Of a stretch of DNA of 64,000 nt, positions 28,505 to 38,541 are shown piece after piece; the first letter of the stretch is position 1; each line of letters begins with the position of its first letter. This DNA comes from DASZHJ01 sp035604335. GTDB lineage: Bacteria > Pseudomonadota > Alphaproteobacteria > ATCC43930 > CGMCC-115725. The position numbers and the translations under genes were made by a program. The notes beneath the pieces are model-generated. The model searched no databases. It saw only the letters and a program-made list of their open reading frames with translations, and was not told where the DNA came from. The stretch covers positions 12,255 through 76,254 of the forward strand of contig DATNIT010000284.1 of the NCBI GenBank assembly GCA_035604335.1, in the 5' to 3' direction.

Positions 28505-30640
28505 TCACTCGTAGCGCAGCGCCTCGATGGGATCGAGGTGCGCGGCCTTGCGCGCGGGGTAATAGCCGAAGAACACGCCGACCGCGGCAGCGAACAGGAA
28601 GCCGCCGGCGATCGCCGCCGGGGAGAACGGGGCGGGCCAGCCGAAGACGATCGAGATGCCCGCGGAGACCGCGATGCCCATGACGATACCCGCGAGGCCG
28701 CCGCTCACGCTCAGGAACACCGCCTCGGCGAGGAATTGCAGGAGCACGTGCAGGCGGCGCGCGCCGATTGCCATTCGAAGGCCGATCTCCCGCGTCCGCT
28801 CGGTGACCGAGACGAGCAGGATGTTCATGATTCCGATGCCGCCGACCAGGAGCGAGATCGAGGCCACCGCGGCGAGCAGGAGCGCCATGATGCGGCTGCT
28901 GCTTTCGGCCGTCTCGGCGAACTGGCTCAGGTTGCGGACGTCGAAATCCTTGAGCTGGCCGGGCTTGATTCGATGCCGGCGGGTCAATGTCTCGGTCGCC
29001 TGGCGAATGGCCGTCTGCACCTGGTCAGAGCTCACCGCTTGGACGTAAATTTGGTTCGCGAAACCCGTCAGCCGTGCCTGCAGATTGTAGGGATTGGGCG
29101 GCGGCAGATAGGCCCAATTGAGGGGCGTCTGCTGCTGGCTGGGCGCCGCGACGCCGAGCACTTTCCGCTCGGCGGTCGTGAACGGCGCCATGACCAGGTC
29201 GTCCTGATCCTGGCCGAAGGGCGATTGACCCTTGGCGGCGAGGACGCCGATCACCCTGAGCGGCACGCTCTTGACCTGGATGAAGGCGCCGACCGGATTT
29301 TCGGTGGGGTCGAAAAGCTGACGATAGACCGTTTGCCCAATGACGACGACGAGATCCGCCTTGCTCTCGTCCTCGGACGTGATGGCCCGGCCGACGGCGA
29401 TGCGCCAATTGGTGATCGGCGGGTAATTCGCGCTGACGCCCTGAATGTTCGTGGTCCAGTTCTGATTTCCGTACTGGATCTGTCCCTGCTGGCGGATCAG
29501 GTAGCCGGTCTGGGCCACCGCGGGATCCTCGCGGCGGATCGCGCGCGCGTCCTCGACCGTGAGGGTGCTGGCGCTGCCGAATCCCCCACGGGCACCGCCC
29601 GAGGTGAGCGCGCCCGGCAAAATCACGACAAGGTTGGTGCCGAGGCTCTCGATCTGCTTGCGCACGGCCTGGTTGGCGCCCTGGCCGACGGCCACCATCA
29701 CGATGAGCGCGGCGACGCCGATGAAAACGCCGAGCATGGTGAGCGCCGAGCGCATCTTGTTGCGCCCGATTGCTTGGGCCGCGGCGGCTATGGTCATTAG
29801 CCCGAAAGGCCAGAAACTTCCGTTGGGGATCACTGAAGCGGCGCGCGCCTCGGGCGGGTGACGTCGCAGACCGCTCTCTTTGGCCGCGCTCGGCGCGGTC
29901 GCCGCTTGCTCCGGCTTCGAGACCCGCTCGTCGGAGACGATCTGGCCGTCGCGCATGGTCACGATGCGGTCCGCGAAGGCCGCGATGTCGGCTTCGTGGG
30001 TGACGACGACGATGGTGACGCCCTGCTCGCGGTTGAGCTTGACGAGCGTATCCATGATCTCGTGGGACGTCCGGGTATCGAGATTGCCGGTGGGCTCGTC
30101 GGCGAGCAGCAGGCTCGGCGCGTTGATCAGCGCCCGCGCGATGGCGACGCGTTGCTGCTGGCCGCCGGAGAGCTGGCCCGGCGTGTTGCGCTCGCGCTCG
30201 CCGAGGCCGAGCAGGCTCAGCGCCACCCGCGCCCGCTCCAAACGCGCGGCGCGGCGCGCGGGTCCCGAGGCGGCGTAGTAGAGCGGCAGCCCGACATTCT
30301 CGATGGCGCTGGTGCGCGCAAGAAGATTGAAGCTCTGGAACACGAAGCCGAGGCGCTCGCTGCGGATGCGCGCGAGGTCGGGCTCGCGCAGTACCGCCGC
30401 GTCGACGCCCTCGAAGAAATAATGTCCGCTGGTGGGACGGTCGAGGCAGCCGAGGATGGACATGAGCGTCGACTTGCCGGAGCCCGACGATCCCATGATG
30501 GCGACGAACTCGCCGGGCTCGACCACCAGGTCGACGCCGCGGAGCGCATGCACCTCAACGTCGCCGATGACGAAGGTCCGCGTCACGTTCTCGAGTTTGA
30601 GAACGGCGCCCTTTATGTCGACTGTCTGGCTGCCGTCCAC
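28505..30640 (-). CDS. macB: MacB-type ABC transporter, ATP-binding and permease protein
   Basis: A 711-residue fusion of an N-terminal ABC ATPase (Walker A GSSGSGKST, signature LSGGQQQRVAIARAL, Walker B LLADEPTGNLD) and a C-terminal MacB/FtsX permease. The permease has one membrane helix (about residue 285-310), a large periplasmic domain and three helices at the end (LVGGIGIMNILLVSV). This architecture exports macrolides, toxins or lipopeptides through an outer-membrane channel. GTG start preceded by GAGG, 8 bp after macA stops. No TolC-like gene is in the window. Confidence 0.9.
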   Translation of the reverse strand: MDGSQTVDIKGAVLKLENVTRTFVIGDVEVHALRGVDLVVEPGEFVAIMGSSGSGKSTLMSILGCLDRPTSGHYFFEGVDAAVLREPDLARIRSERLGFVFQSFNLLARTSAIENVGLPLYYAASGPARRAARLERARVALSLLGLGERERNTPGQLSGGQQQRVAIARALINAPSLLLADEPTGNLDTRTSHEIMDTLVKLNREQGVTIVVVTHEADIAAFADRIVTMRDGQIVSDERVSKPEQAATAPSAAKESGLRRHPPEARAASVIPNGSFWPFGLMTIAAAAQAIGRNKMRSALTMLGVFIGVAALIVMVAVGQGANQAVRKQIESLGTNLVVILPGALTSGGARGGFGSASTLTVEDARAIRREDPAVAQTGYLIRQQGQIQYGNQNWTTNIQGVSANYPPITNWRIAVGRAITSEDESKADLVVVIGQTVYRQLFDPTENPVGAFIQVKSVPLRVIGVLAAKGQSPFGQDQDDLVMAPFTTAERKVLGVAAPSQQQTPLNWAYLPPPNPYNLQARLTGFANQIYVQAVSSDQVQTAIRQATETLTRRHRIKPGQLKDFDVRNLSQFAETAESSSRIMALLLAAVASISLLVGGIGIMNILLVSVTERTREIGLRMAIGARRLHVLLQFLAEAVFLSVSGGLAGIVMGIAVSAGISIVFGWPAPFSPAAIAGGFLFAAAVGVFFGYYPARKAAHLDPIEALRYE

Positions 30641-30647
30641 CTGAGCC

Positions 30648-31997
30648 TCAGAACCGCGGCAGCGGCACGGACCCGCCGCCGGTATCGCGTTGCTCGGAGA
30701 CGATGACCTGATCTCCGGGATTGAGGTCTCCCTTCACGATCTCGGTGAAATTCTCGTCCTCGAGCCCGACCACCACCGAGAGCGCGATCGGCTGGCCGTC
30801 GCGCAGCACCCAGAGACGGGACTCGTCGCTGGCGTTCGCGGACGTGCCCGTGCCCGCCGGCGCAACCGTTCCGGACGGACCGGCACTCGCGAGTCCGCCG
30901 GGAGTATATCGAAGCGCCTGATTGGGCACGCGCACCACATCGTTTCTCTGGTCGACGATGACGCGCGTGGAGGCGGTCATGCCCGGCTTCAGCGCGAGCT
31001 CGCGGTTATCGGTGCCGATCACCGCATCGTAGGTGACGACGTTCTGCACCGTCTGCGGCGACTGGCGGACCTGGGTGACGGTGCCCTCGAAAGTCCGCTT
31101 GGGGAAGGCATCGACGGTGAAGGTGGCCTTGTCGCCCTGCTCGATGCCGCCGATGTCGCTTTCGCTGACATTGGTGTCGACCTGCATCTTCGTGAGGTCC
31201 GTGGCGATCAGGAACAGGGTCGGCGTTTGGAAGCTGGCGGCGACGGTCTGCCCTTGAGTGACATTGCGGGAGACGACCGTGCCGTCCACGGGCGACACGA
31301 TGTTGGTGTAGCCGAGATTGACCAATGCCGCGTCGAGCTCCGCTTGGCGTTGCTCGATCGTCGCTGCATCCAGGTCGATCTGGGCCTGGGCCTGGTCGTA
31401 GGCGTTTTTCGCGATGTCGGCGGCGTCCTTGGAGACGGACTCGCGCTCGACCAGCCACCGATTGCGCTCGTAGTTGAGTTTCGTGTAGGCGAGATTCGCC
31501 TTGTCCTTGTCGAGCTGGGCCTTCGACACTCCCAGCACGGCCTTGTCCTGGTTGACCACCATCTGGTACGGGCGCGGATCGATCTCGGCGCAGATTTGTC
31601 CCGCCTTCACCTCGGTGTTGAAATCGCAATGCAGCTGCTGAATGACGCCGGACACGTAGCTCCCGACGATGATGGTGAGTTCGGGATTGACGGTGCCGGT
31701 CGAGGTTACCGCACGCGCGATGGCGCCCCGCGTTGCCGGCGCGGTGACGTAATGAACCGTCTCGGTGCCCCGCATGTCCCACCACGCCACGCCGATCGCT
31801 GCCGCCAACAGGGCGAGGAGACCGGCGGCAAGCCAGCGACGGCGTGCACGCGCGGGATGCGCATGCGGCGGCGCTTTGGTCTCGGAAGACGGCGGCAGTG
31901 CCTGCCGCGGCGGGGGTGAGGTGACAACCTGATCGTTCACGGGACGAGGCTCCTGACGGCCAGGCTGAATGGTGCCGCAGGAAGCGCCGGAAGCCAT
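30648..31997 (-). CDS. macA: MacA-type periplasmic adaptor (membrane fusion) protein
   Basis: A 449-residue membrane fusion protein. After about 50 Pro-rich cytoplasmic residues there is one inner-membrane helix (WLAAGLLALLAAAIGVAWW), then lipoyl-like halves (GSYVSGVIQQLHCDFNTEVKAGQ), given here as GSYVSGVIQQ, around a long coiled coil (about residues 145-230), and beta-barrel domains. It bridges MacB to an outer-membrane channel. The longer-than-usual N-terminus may reflect a late true start; a GTG at 31940 (VNDQVV) is an alternative. The ATG at 31997 does have GAGG 7 bases upstream. Confidence 0.88.
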   Translation of the reverse strand: MASGASCGTIQPGRQEPRPVNDQVVTSPPPRQALPPSSETKAPPHAHPARARRRWLAAGLLALLAAAIGVAWWDMRGTETVHYVTAPATRGAIARAVTSTGTVNPELTIIVGSYVSGVIQQLHCDFNTEVKAGQICAEIDPRPYQMVVNQDKAVLGVSKAQLDKDKANLAYTKLNYERNRWLVERESVSKDAADIAKNAYDQAQAQIDLDAATIEQRQAELDAALVNLGYTNIVSPVDGTVVSRNVTQGQTVAASFQTPTLFLIATDLTKMQVDTNVSESDIGGIEQGDKATFTVDAFPKRTFEGTVTQVRQSPQTVQNVVTYDAVIGTDNRELALKPGMTASTRVIVDQRNDVVRVPNQALRYTPGGLASAGPSGTVAPAGTGTSANASDESRLWVLRDGQPIALSVVVGLEDENFTEIVKGDLNPGDQVIVSEQRDTGGGSVPLPRF

Positions 31998-32098
31998 TGA
32001 TCTGCCTCAAGGACGCGGAGCCCTCTATGCCCCCGTTGTCCGGGGGGTTATTTGGCGGGAAAATCAGCGCCGTGCGGCAAAAATGTACTGGTCAGGGC

Positions 32099-32128
32099 TT
32101 GACCTCGCCGATAGGGTGACGACTTAAT
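32099..32128 (+). promoter_or_regulatory. Candidate sigma-70-type promoter of the suf operon
   Basis: TTGACC at 32099-32104 and CTTAAT at 32123-32128 are separated by 18 bases, 42 bp upstream of the sufR-like ATG. Matches to consensus are 5/6 and 4/6. It is the only plausible promoter in the 170-bp divergent gap to macA. An Fe-S-sensing repressor site is expected to overlap it but no certain motif could be picked. Confidence 0.4.
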
Positions 32129-32170
32129 GTGTACCGAAATGGTCCGAATTCCGGAAATCGCACTACGGCC

Positions 32171-32641
32171 ATGATCATCCTGAGCAAGCTTGCAGACTAC
32201 GGCGTCATCGTTGCGTCCGAGCTGGCCGCCGAGCCCGAGAGGCAGGTGACGGCGGGGCAGTTGGCGGCAACGACCCGGCTGCCACAAGCCACGGTCGCCA
32301 AGGTGCTGAAGGCTCTCGCGCACGCGGGCATCGTCGCGGGCGCCCGGGGTGCCGCGGGGGGCTATCGCTTGGCGAAGAGCGCCGACGCGGTCTCGGTTGC
32401 GTCCGTCGTGGCCGCAATCGACGGCGCCATCGGCATCACCCAGTGCACGTCCCATTCCGCGACGGCCAAGACCGGCACCTGCGAGCGCACGCATTTCTGT
32501 CCGACGCGGCCGCATTGGCAGCGCATCAACATGGCCGTCAGCACCGCGCTCTCGGCGGTGACGCTCGCGGACATGGTGGCCGACCGCTCGCGCTTCCTGC
32601 CGCGTCCTGTACGTCCCACCGGAGAGCCCGCCACGCCATGA
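32171..32641 (+). CDS. sufR: Rrf2-family Fe-S sensing regulator of the suf operon
   Basis: A 156-residue Rrf2/IscR-type winged-helix regulator. The N-terminus MIILSKLADYG is the family start, and a helix-turn-helix with LPQATVAKVLKALAHAG follows. Three cysteines, C92, C104 and C110 in a Cx11Cx5C arrangement, are placed to hold a [2Fe-2S] cluster. Such proteins repress suf genes when clusters are plentiful. The gene overlaps sufB by the 4 bases ATGA. The name sufR is used for the alphaproteobacterial SUF-system regulator, not the cyanobacterial protein. Upstream in-frame starts at 32129 are unlikely. Confidence 0.88.
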   Translation: MIILSKLADYGVIVASELAAEPERQVTAGQLAATTRLPQATVAKVLKALAHAGIVAGARGAAGGYRLAKSADAVSVASVVAAIDGAIGITQCTSHSATAKTGTCERTHFCPTRPHWQRINMAVSTALSAVTLADMVADRSRFLPRPVRPTGEPATP

Positions 32642-34092
32642 GCTCGAACCTTGACAGCCTCGATACCGTCCGCGCGGTCACCACCGAGGGCTACAAGTAC
32701 GGCTTCGTCACGGACATCGAGGCCGAGGAGGCGCCGCCCGGCCTCAACGAGGGGACTGTGGCGTTCATTTCCGCCAAGAAGGGCGAGCCGCAGTGGCTGC
32801 TCGACTGGCGGCTGCAGGCGTTTCGCCATTGGCAGACCATGACGTCGCCGGACTGGGCGAAGCTCCGCATCGCGCCCATCGATTACCAGGCCGCGACCTA
32901 TTATTCGGCGCCCAAACAGAAGCCCGGGCCGCAATCGCTCGAGGACGTCGATCCCGAGCTCCTGAAGACCTACGCCAAGCTCGGCATTCCCCTCCACGAG
33001 CGCGCGGCGCTCGCGGGCGTGGCGGTGGACGCGGTGTTCGACAGCGTCTCGGTCGCCACGACGTTCAAGGAGACGCTGGCGGAGCTCGGCATCATCTTCT
33101 GCTCCTTCGGCGAGGCCGTGCGCGAGCATCCCGATCTCGTCCGCAAGTACCTGGGCACCGTGGTGCCGCAGCGCGACAACTTTTTCGCCGCGCTCAATTC
33201 GGCGGTGTTCAGCGACGGCTCCTTCGCCTACATCCCCCCGGGCGTGCGCTGCCCGATGGAGCTCTCGACCTATTTCCGCATCAATGCCGCCAAGAGCGGC
33301 CAGTTCGAGCGCACGCTCCTGGTCGCCGACAAGGGCACCTATGTGAGCTACCTCGAAGGCTGCACGGCGCCGCAGCGCGACGAGAACCAGCTGCATGCGG
33401 CGGTGGTCGAGCTGATCGCGCTCGAAGGCGCCCAGATCAAGTACTCGACCGTGCAGAATTGGTACCCCGGCGACGCCGAGGGCCGCGGCGGCATCTACAA
33501 CTTCGTCACCAAGCGCGGCGCCTGCCGCGGCGCCAACTCGAAGATTTCCTGGACGCAGGTGGAGACCGGCTCCGCCATCACCTGGAAATATCCGAGCTGC
33601 ATCCTCGAGGGCGACAACTCCGTGGGCGAGTTCTACTCGGTTGCCATCACCAATAATCTCCAGCAGGCGGACACCGGCACCAAGATGATCCATCTCGGGC
33701 GCAACACGCGCTCGACCATCATCTCCAAGGGTATCTCGGCGGGCCGCGGGCAGAACACCTATCGCGGCCTCGTCCGCATGCAGCCGAAGGCGCAGAACGC
33801 TCGCAACTACACCCAATGCGACTCCCTGCTGATCGGCAAGAAGTGCGGCGCGCACACCGTGCCCTACATCGAGGTGCGCAATCCAACGGCGCGCGTCGAG
33901 CACGAGGCGACGACGTCGAAGATCTCCGATGACCAGCTGTTCTATTGCCAGCAGCGCGGGCTCTCTGTGGAGGACGCGCTGTCGCTGATCGTCAACGGCT
34001 TCTGCAAGGCCGTGCTCAAGGAGCTGCCGATGGAGTTCGCCGTCGAGGCGCAGAAGCTCCTGGCGGTGAGTCTCGAAGGCAGCGTGGGCTGA
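32638..34092 (+). CDS. sufB: Fe-S cluster assembly protein SufB
   Basis: A 484-residue SufB, part of the SufBCD scaffold. Its start at 32638 overlaps the regulator gene. Characteristic segments include GIIFCSFGEAVREHPDLV, AYIPPGVRCPMELSTYFRIN, VSYLEGCTAP and, near the end, HEATTSKISDDQLFYCQQRG, all matching the core beta-helix and C-terminal helices. SufB takes persulfide sulfur and builds the cluster with SufD and SufC. Followed by sufC after 32 bp. Confidence 0.97.
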   Translation: MSSNLDSLDTVRAVTTEGYKYGFVTDIEAEEAPPGLNEGTVAFISAKKGEPQWLLDWRLQAFRHWQTMTSPDWAKLRIAPIDYQAATYYSAPKQKPGPQSLEDVDPELLKTYAKLGIPLHERAALAGVAVDAVFDSVSVATTFKETLAELGIIFCSFGEAVREHPDLVRKYLGTVVPQRDNFFAALNSAVFSDGSFAYIPPGVRCPMELSTYFRINAAKSGQFERTLLVADKGTYVSYLEGCTAPQRDENQLHAAVVELIALEGAQIKYSTVQNWYPGDAEGRGGIYNFVTKRGACRGANSKISWTQVETGSAITWKYPSCILEGDNSVGEFYSVAITNNLQQADTGTKMIHLGRNTRSTIISKGISAGRGQNTYRGLVRMQPKAQNARNYTQCDSLLIGKKCGAHTVPYIEVRNPTARVEHEATTSKISDDQLFYCQQRGLSVEDALSLIVNGFCKAVLKELPMEFAVEAQKLLAVSLEGSVG

Positions 34093-34124
34093 GCCGCAAT
34101 ACCCTAAGCGAGATCGATCGAAAT

Positions 34125-34892
<768 letters not shown>

Positions 34893-34908
34893 GCGAGCGC
34901 CGGACGCG

Positions 34909-36225
34909 ATGACCGCCGCGATCAAGCCGGAGACCGCGCCTTATCTCGAGGCGTTCCGTAGCCAAGAAGGCAATGCGGACGAGCCCGATTGGCTGCTCGA
35001 TCGCCGCGCGGCCGCGCTCAAGCAATTCGCGGCGCTGGGATTCCCGACTCGGCGCCAGGAACCCTGGCGCTTCACCAACCTGGCGCCGCTCGCCGGCGCT
35101 GTGTTTCCGCCGGTGCCTCGCCCCGAGCCCGCGACGCATCGTCTGCTGCTCGAGCCTTATCTGGTGGGCGGCGCTGCGCATCGGATCGTGCTGATCGACG
35201 GCTATGTCGTGCCGGAGCTGTCGCCGATCGGCCGATTGCCCAAGGGCGTCTGGCTCGGCTCGACCGCTCGCGCGCTGGCCGAGCGCCCTGACCTTGCCGA
35301 GGCGGGATTCGACGAGCGGGATGCCAGCTCGGCGCAGCCTTTCGCCGCGCTCAACGGGGCGTTCTTCGGCGATGGCTTCGTCCTGGCGCTCGCGCCGGGC
35401 GCGGTGCTCGAGGCGCCGGTGGAGATCATCCACGTCGGCCGCGCCGGCGCGCACTCGCTCCATCCGCGGAGCGCGGTGATCGCCGGTGCTGGAAGCCGGG
35501 CCATGCTGGTCGAGACCTTCTGCGGCGGTGGGGCCGGCTGGACGAATGGCGTGCTGCGGATCGAGCTCGGCGCCGATGCGTCGCTCGATCATGTGCGCGT
35601 TCAGGACGAAGCCCTCGATGCCATCCATTTCGGCGCGACCCGCGCGCGGCTCGCCCGAGGCGCGCGGTACGAAGGCTTCACGCTCACCACGGGAGCGCGG
35701 CTGTCACGCCAAGACGTCCACGTGGCGATCGAGGGCGAGGGCGCCCGGTGCGGCGTCAACGGCGCCTATCTGTTGCGCGGCGAGCAGGAGGCGACGACCG
35801 CCACCGTGATCGACCACGCGGCGATCGGCGGGACGACGCGCGAGGTCTTCAAGGGCGTGATCGAGGATCGTGCGCACGGCGTTTTCCTGGGCCGGATCGC
35901 CGTGCGGCCCGGCGCCGACAAGACCGACGCGCATCAGCTCAACCGCAATCTGCTGTTGAGCCCGCGCGCCGCGGTCGATACCAAGCCCGAGCTCGAGATC
36001 CTCGCCGACGACGTCAAGTGCAGCCACGGCGCGACCGTCGGCGATCTCGACGAAGCCGCGCTGTTCTATCTGCGCTCGCGGGGCATCGACGAGGTAGCGG
36101 CCCGCCGGATGCTGATCGAGGCGTTCGCGGCCGACGCCATCGAGGGCGCGGTCCCCGTGGGTGAGCTGCGGGTGCATCTTCGCCGGCGTCTCGGGGTCTG
36201 GCTCGAACAGCGCGGGAGCTCATAG
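34909..36225 (+). CDS. sufD: Fe-S cluster assembly protein SufD
   Basis: A 438-residue SufD, the partner of SufB in the SufBC2D scaffold. Its N-terminal helical part has the RRQEPWRFTNLAPLAG motif; the C-terminal beta-helix has IAVRPGADKTDAHQLNRNLLLS, noted as PGADKTDAHQLNRNLLLS, then LEILADDVKCSHGATVGDLD, both SufB/D hallmarks. Starts 16 bp after sufC and ends 1 bp before sufS. Confidence 0.95.
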   Translation: MTAAIKPETAPYLEAFRSQEGNADEPDWLLDRRAAALKQFAALGFPTRRQEPWRFTNLAPLAGAVFPPVPRPEPATHRLLLEPYLVGGAAHRIVLIDGYVVPELSPIGRLPKGVWLGSTARALAERPDLAEAGFDERDASSAQPFAALNGAFFGDGFVLALAPGAVLEAPVEIIHVGRAGAHSLHPRSAVIAGAGSRAMLVETFCGGGAGWTNGVLRIELGADASLDHVRVQDEALDAIHFGATRARLARGARYEGFTLTTGARLSRQDVHVAIEGEGARCGVNGAYLLRGEQEATTATVIDHAAIGGTTREVFKGVIEDRAHGVFLGRIAVRPGADKTDAHQLNRNLLLSPRAAVDTKPELEILADDVKCSHGATVGDLDEAALFYLRSRGIDEVAARRMLIEAFAADAIEGAVPVGELRVHLRRRLGVWLEQRGSS

Positions 36226-36226
36226 C

Positions 36227-37477
36227 ATGCCCGTCGTTTCTCCCCTTCGCTCCAGGGCCGCCGGTGGTTTCGATGTCCGGCGCGTCCGCCGCGACTTCCC
36301 GATCTTCGAGCGCAACCCCGGTCTGGTGTTCCTCGACACGGCCGCGAGCGCGCAGAAACCGAAGCCGGTGATCGAGGGCGTCGCCGAGTTCTATCGCACC
36401 GACTACGCGAACGTGCATCGCGGCGTCTATCGCTTGAGCGCGGCCTCGACGGATCACTACGAGAAGGCGCGGGAAACGGCGCGCCGCTTCCTCAACGCTG
36501 CGCACAGCGACGAGATCGTGTTCGTGCGCGGCACCACCGAAGCGATCAATCTGGTCGCCTTCAGCTGGGGCGCGAAATTCCTCGGGCCGGGCGACGAGGT
36601 GGTGCTGAGCGAGCTGGAGCATCACTCCAACATCGTGCCGTGGCAGCTCCTGCGCGACCGGATCGGGTTCAAGATCCTGGCGGCGCCCATCGATGCGGCG
36701 GGCGGTATCGATCTGGCCGCTTTCGAGCGGCTGCTCACGCCGCGCACGAAGCTGGTCGCGATCACGCATATCAGCAACGTCACGGGTCACATCGTGCCGG
36801 TGGACGCGGTGATCCGGCTCGCCCACGCGCGCGGCGCCAAGGTGCTGCTCGACGGCGCGCAGGCGACGCCGCGGCTTCCGGTGGACGTGCAAGCGCTCGA
36901 TGTCGATTTCTACGCATTCTCCGGCCACAAGGCCTACGGGCCCACCGGCATCGGCGTGCTCTACGGCAAGAGCGCGCTGCTCGCGGAGATGCCGCCGTGG
37001 CAGGGCGGCGGCAGCATGATCGGCACGGTCAGCTTCGAGCGCACGACCTATCTGGAGCCGCCGCACCGGTTCGAGGCGGGCACGCCCGACATCTCCGGCG
37101 CCATCGGTCTCGGCTTCGCGCTCGATTACATCGAGGGCCTCGGCCGCGAGGCCATCCGGGACCACGAGGAGGCGCTCACCGGTTATGCCGTGAGCCGCCT
37201 CTCGACGCTTCCGGGAGTGACCGTTTTGGGCGCGGGCCAACGCCAGCTCGGGGTGCTCTCGTTCACCATCGAGGGAATTCACCCGCACGACGTCGGCACT
37301 GTGCTCGATCAGAACAACGTGGCGGTGCGCGCGGGCCATCATTGCGCGCAGCCTCTGATGGATCGCTTTGGGGTGGCCGGCACCACGCGCGCGTCCTTCG
37401 GGGTCTACAACGACGAGTCCGACGTGGACGCGCTGGCCGCCGCCATCAAGGCCGCGCAGGAGTTGTTCCGCGCATGA
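36227..37477 (+). CDS. sufS: Cysteine desulfurase SufS
   Basis: A 416-residue group II cysteine desulfurase. It releases sulfur from cysteine for the SUF system. The PLP lysine is in FSGHKAYGPTG and the persulfide cysteine in RAGHHCAQPLM. ELEHHSNIVPWQ and THISNVTGHI are typical. The start at 36227 follows sufD directly. In this enzyme group the desulfurase usually works with SufE or SufU; a sufU gene follows with a 4-base ATGA overlap. Confidence 0.96.
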   Translation: MPVVSPLRSRAAGGFDVRRVRRDFPIFERNPGLVFLDTAASAQKPKPVIEGVAEFYRTDYANVHRGVYRLSAASTDHYEKARETARRFLNAAHSDEIVFVRGTTEAINLVAFSWGAKFLGPGDEVVLSELEHHSNIVPWQLLRDRIGFKILAAPIDAAGGIDLAAFERLLTPRTKLVAITHISNVTGHIVPVDAVIRLAHARGAKVLLDGAQATPRLPVDVQALDVDFYAFSGHKAYGPTGIGVLYGKSALLAEMPPWQGGGSMIGTVSFERTTYLEPPHRFEAGTPDISGAIGLGFALDYIEGLGREAIRDHEEALTGYAVSRLSTLPGVTVLGAGQRQLGVLSFTIEGIHPHDVGTVLDQNNVAVRAGHHCAQPLMDRFGVAGTTRASFGVYNDESDVDALAAAIKAAQELFRA

Positions 37478-37944
37478 CCATGGATCTTCGCGAGCTCTAC
37501 CAGGATATCATCCTGGATCACGGGCGCCATCCCCGGAATTTCCACGCCATGGCCAAGCCGAGCCATTTCGCGCACGGGCACAATCCGCTCTGCGGCGACA
37601 AGGTCACGGTCTATCTGAAACTCGAAGGCGACCGCATCGCGGACGTGAGTTTCGAGGGACGCGGTTGCGCGATCTCGACGGCCTCGGCTTCGCTGATGAC
37701 CGAGGTCCTCAAAGGCAAGACGCTCGCCGAGGCGGAGGCGCTCTTCAAGAGCTTCCACGCCAGGGTGACCGGCGGCGATCCGGTGCCGGCGCCGCCCGAG
37801 CTCGCCGACGACGCCGAGCGGCTAGAGCCATTGACCGGCGTCAAGACCTATCCCGCGCGCGTCAAGTGCGCGACGCTCGCCTGGCATGCTTTTGAGGCGG
37901 CCGTGAAGGGTGGCGCGCTCGGCGTCAGCGTGAAGACGGAGTAG
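37474..37944 (+). CDS. sufU: SufU-type Fe-S assembly/sulfurtransferase protein
   Basis: A 156-residue NifU N-terminal-domain protein. It has the start LRELYQDIILDHGRHPRNF, cysteines in NPLCGDKV, GRGCAIS and RVKCATLAW, and the SufU-type insertion of about 20 residues (TGVKTYPARVK region) before the last cysteine, which distinguishes SufU from IscU. SufU binds zinc and accepts sulfur from SufS. No sufE is in the operon, in line with a SufS-SufU pair. Confidence 0.88.
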   Translation: MTMDLRELYQDIILDHGRHPRNFHAMAKPSHFAHGHNPLCGDKVTVYLKLEGDRIADVSFEGRGCAISTASASLMTEVLKGKTLAEAEALFKSFHARVTGGDPVPAPPELADDAERLEPLTGVKTYPARVKCATLAWHAFEAAVKGGALGVSVKTE

Positions 37945-37947
37945 GTG

Positions 37948-38352
37948 ATGATCGACGACGGGAAGGACGTCTTTGATTTCGGCGGCCGCGACCGACCTGA
38001 CGCGGCCGCCAGCGATGACGTGGAACGGCCGGAGCCCGATGCCGGCGATCCCGAGCTCCAAGCGAGGGTCATGGAGGCGCTCAAGACCGTGCGCGACCCC
38101 GAGATCCCCGTGAACCTCGTCGACCTCGGCTTGATCTACGAGCTGATCGTGCGGAAGGACGGCACGGTCTACGTGGAGATGACGCTGACGACGCCGGCAT
38201 GCCCCGTAGCGGGCGCACTCCCTGGCCAGGTGCAACAGGCCGTCGCCGCCGTTTCCGGCGTGAATGACGTCCGCGTCAAGCTGGTTTGGACGCCGCCGTG
38301 GAGCCAGGACCGCATGTCGGAGGAGGCCAAGCTGGAGCTCGGGTTGGTGTAG
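37948..38352 (+). CDS. sufT: SufT-like DUF59 Fe-S assembly protein
   Basis: A 134-residue protein with a DUF59 (MIP18-like) domain: VRDPEIPVNLVDLGLIY and MTLTTPACPVAGALPGQV carry the conserved D-P-E-I-P and cysteine residues. The family helps Fe-S protein maturation. It begins 4 bases after the sufU stop at ATG 37948 (a GTG at 37945 directly abuts). Last recognisable gene of the operon; a sufA/iscA-type carrier gene that often follows is absent. Confidence 0.88.
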   Translation: MIDDGKDVFDFGGRDRPDAAASDDVERPEPDAGDPELQARVMEALKTVRDPEIPVNLVDLGLIYELIVRKDGTVYVEMTLTTPACPVAGALPGQVQQAVAAVSGVNDVRVKLVWTPPWSQDRMSEEAKLELGLV

Positions 38353-38439
38353 CCGGTGTCCCCTATCAAGCCTTTGGTAATTTTAGGATAAAACAGCATC
38401 CGGGCGGCAATCCTTTCGAAAGGTCATGGGGAGTACCAT

Positions 38440-38462
38440 CGCGGGCTAAGCCCTTGCCCGCG
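38440..38462 (+). terminator. Stem-loop after the suf operon
   Basis: CGCGGGC and GCCCGCG form a 7-bp stem with a 9-base loop, 87 bp after sufT stops. There is no following T-run. A perfect 12-bp palindrome CCTTTCGAAAGG lies at 38412-38423, just upstream. These may end the suf transcript or regulate the kinase gene. Confidence 0.35.
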
Positions 38463-38541
38463 GTGACGTGCCATTTCCAGACTTCAACTCAGCAAGCCTC
38501 TGTCTTTTCGGCGCCGGCGGTGGCGCTTCCGCAGCTACCTC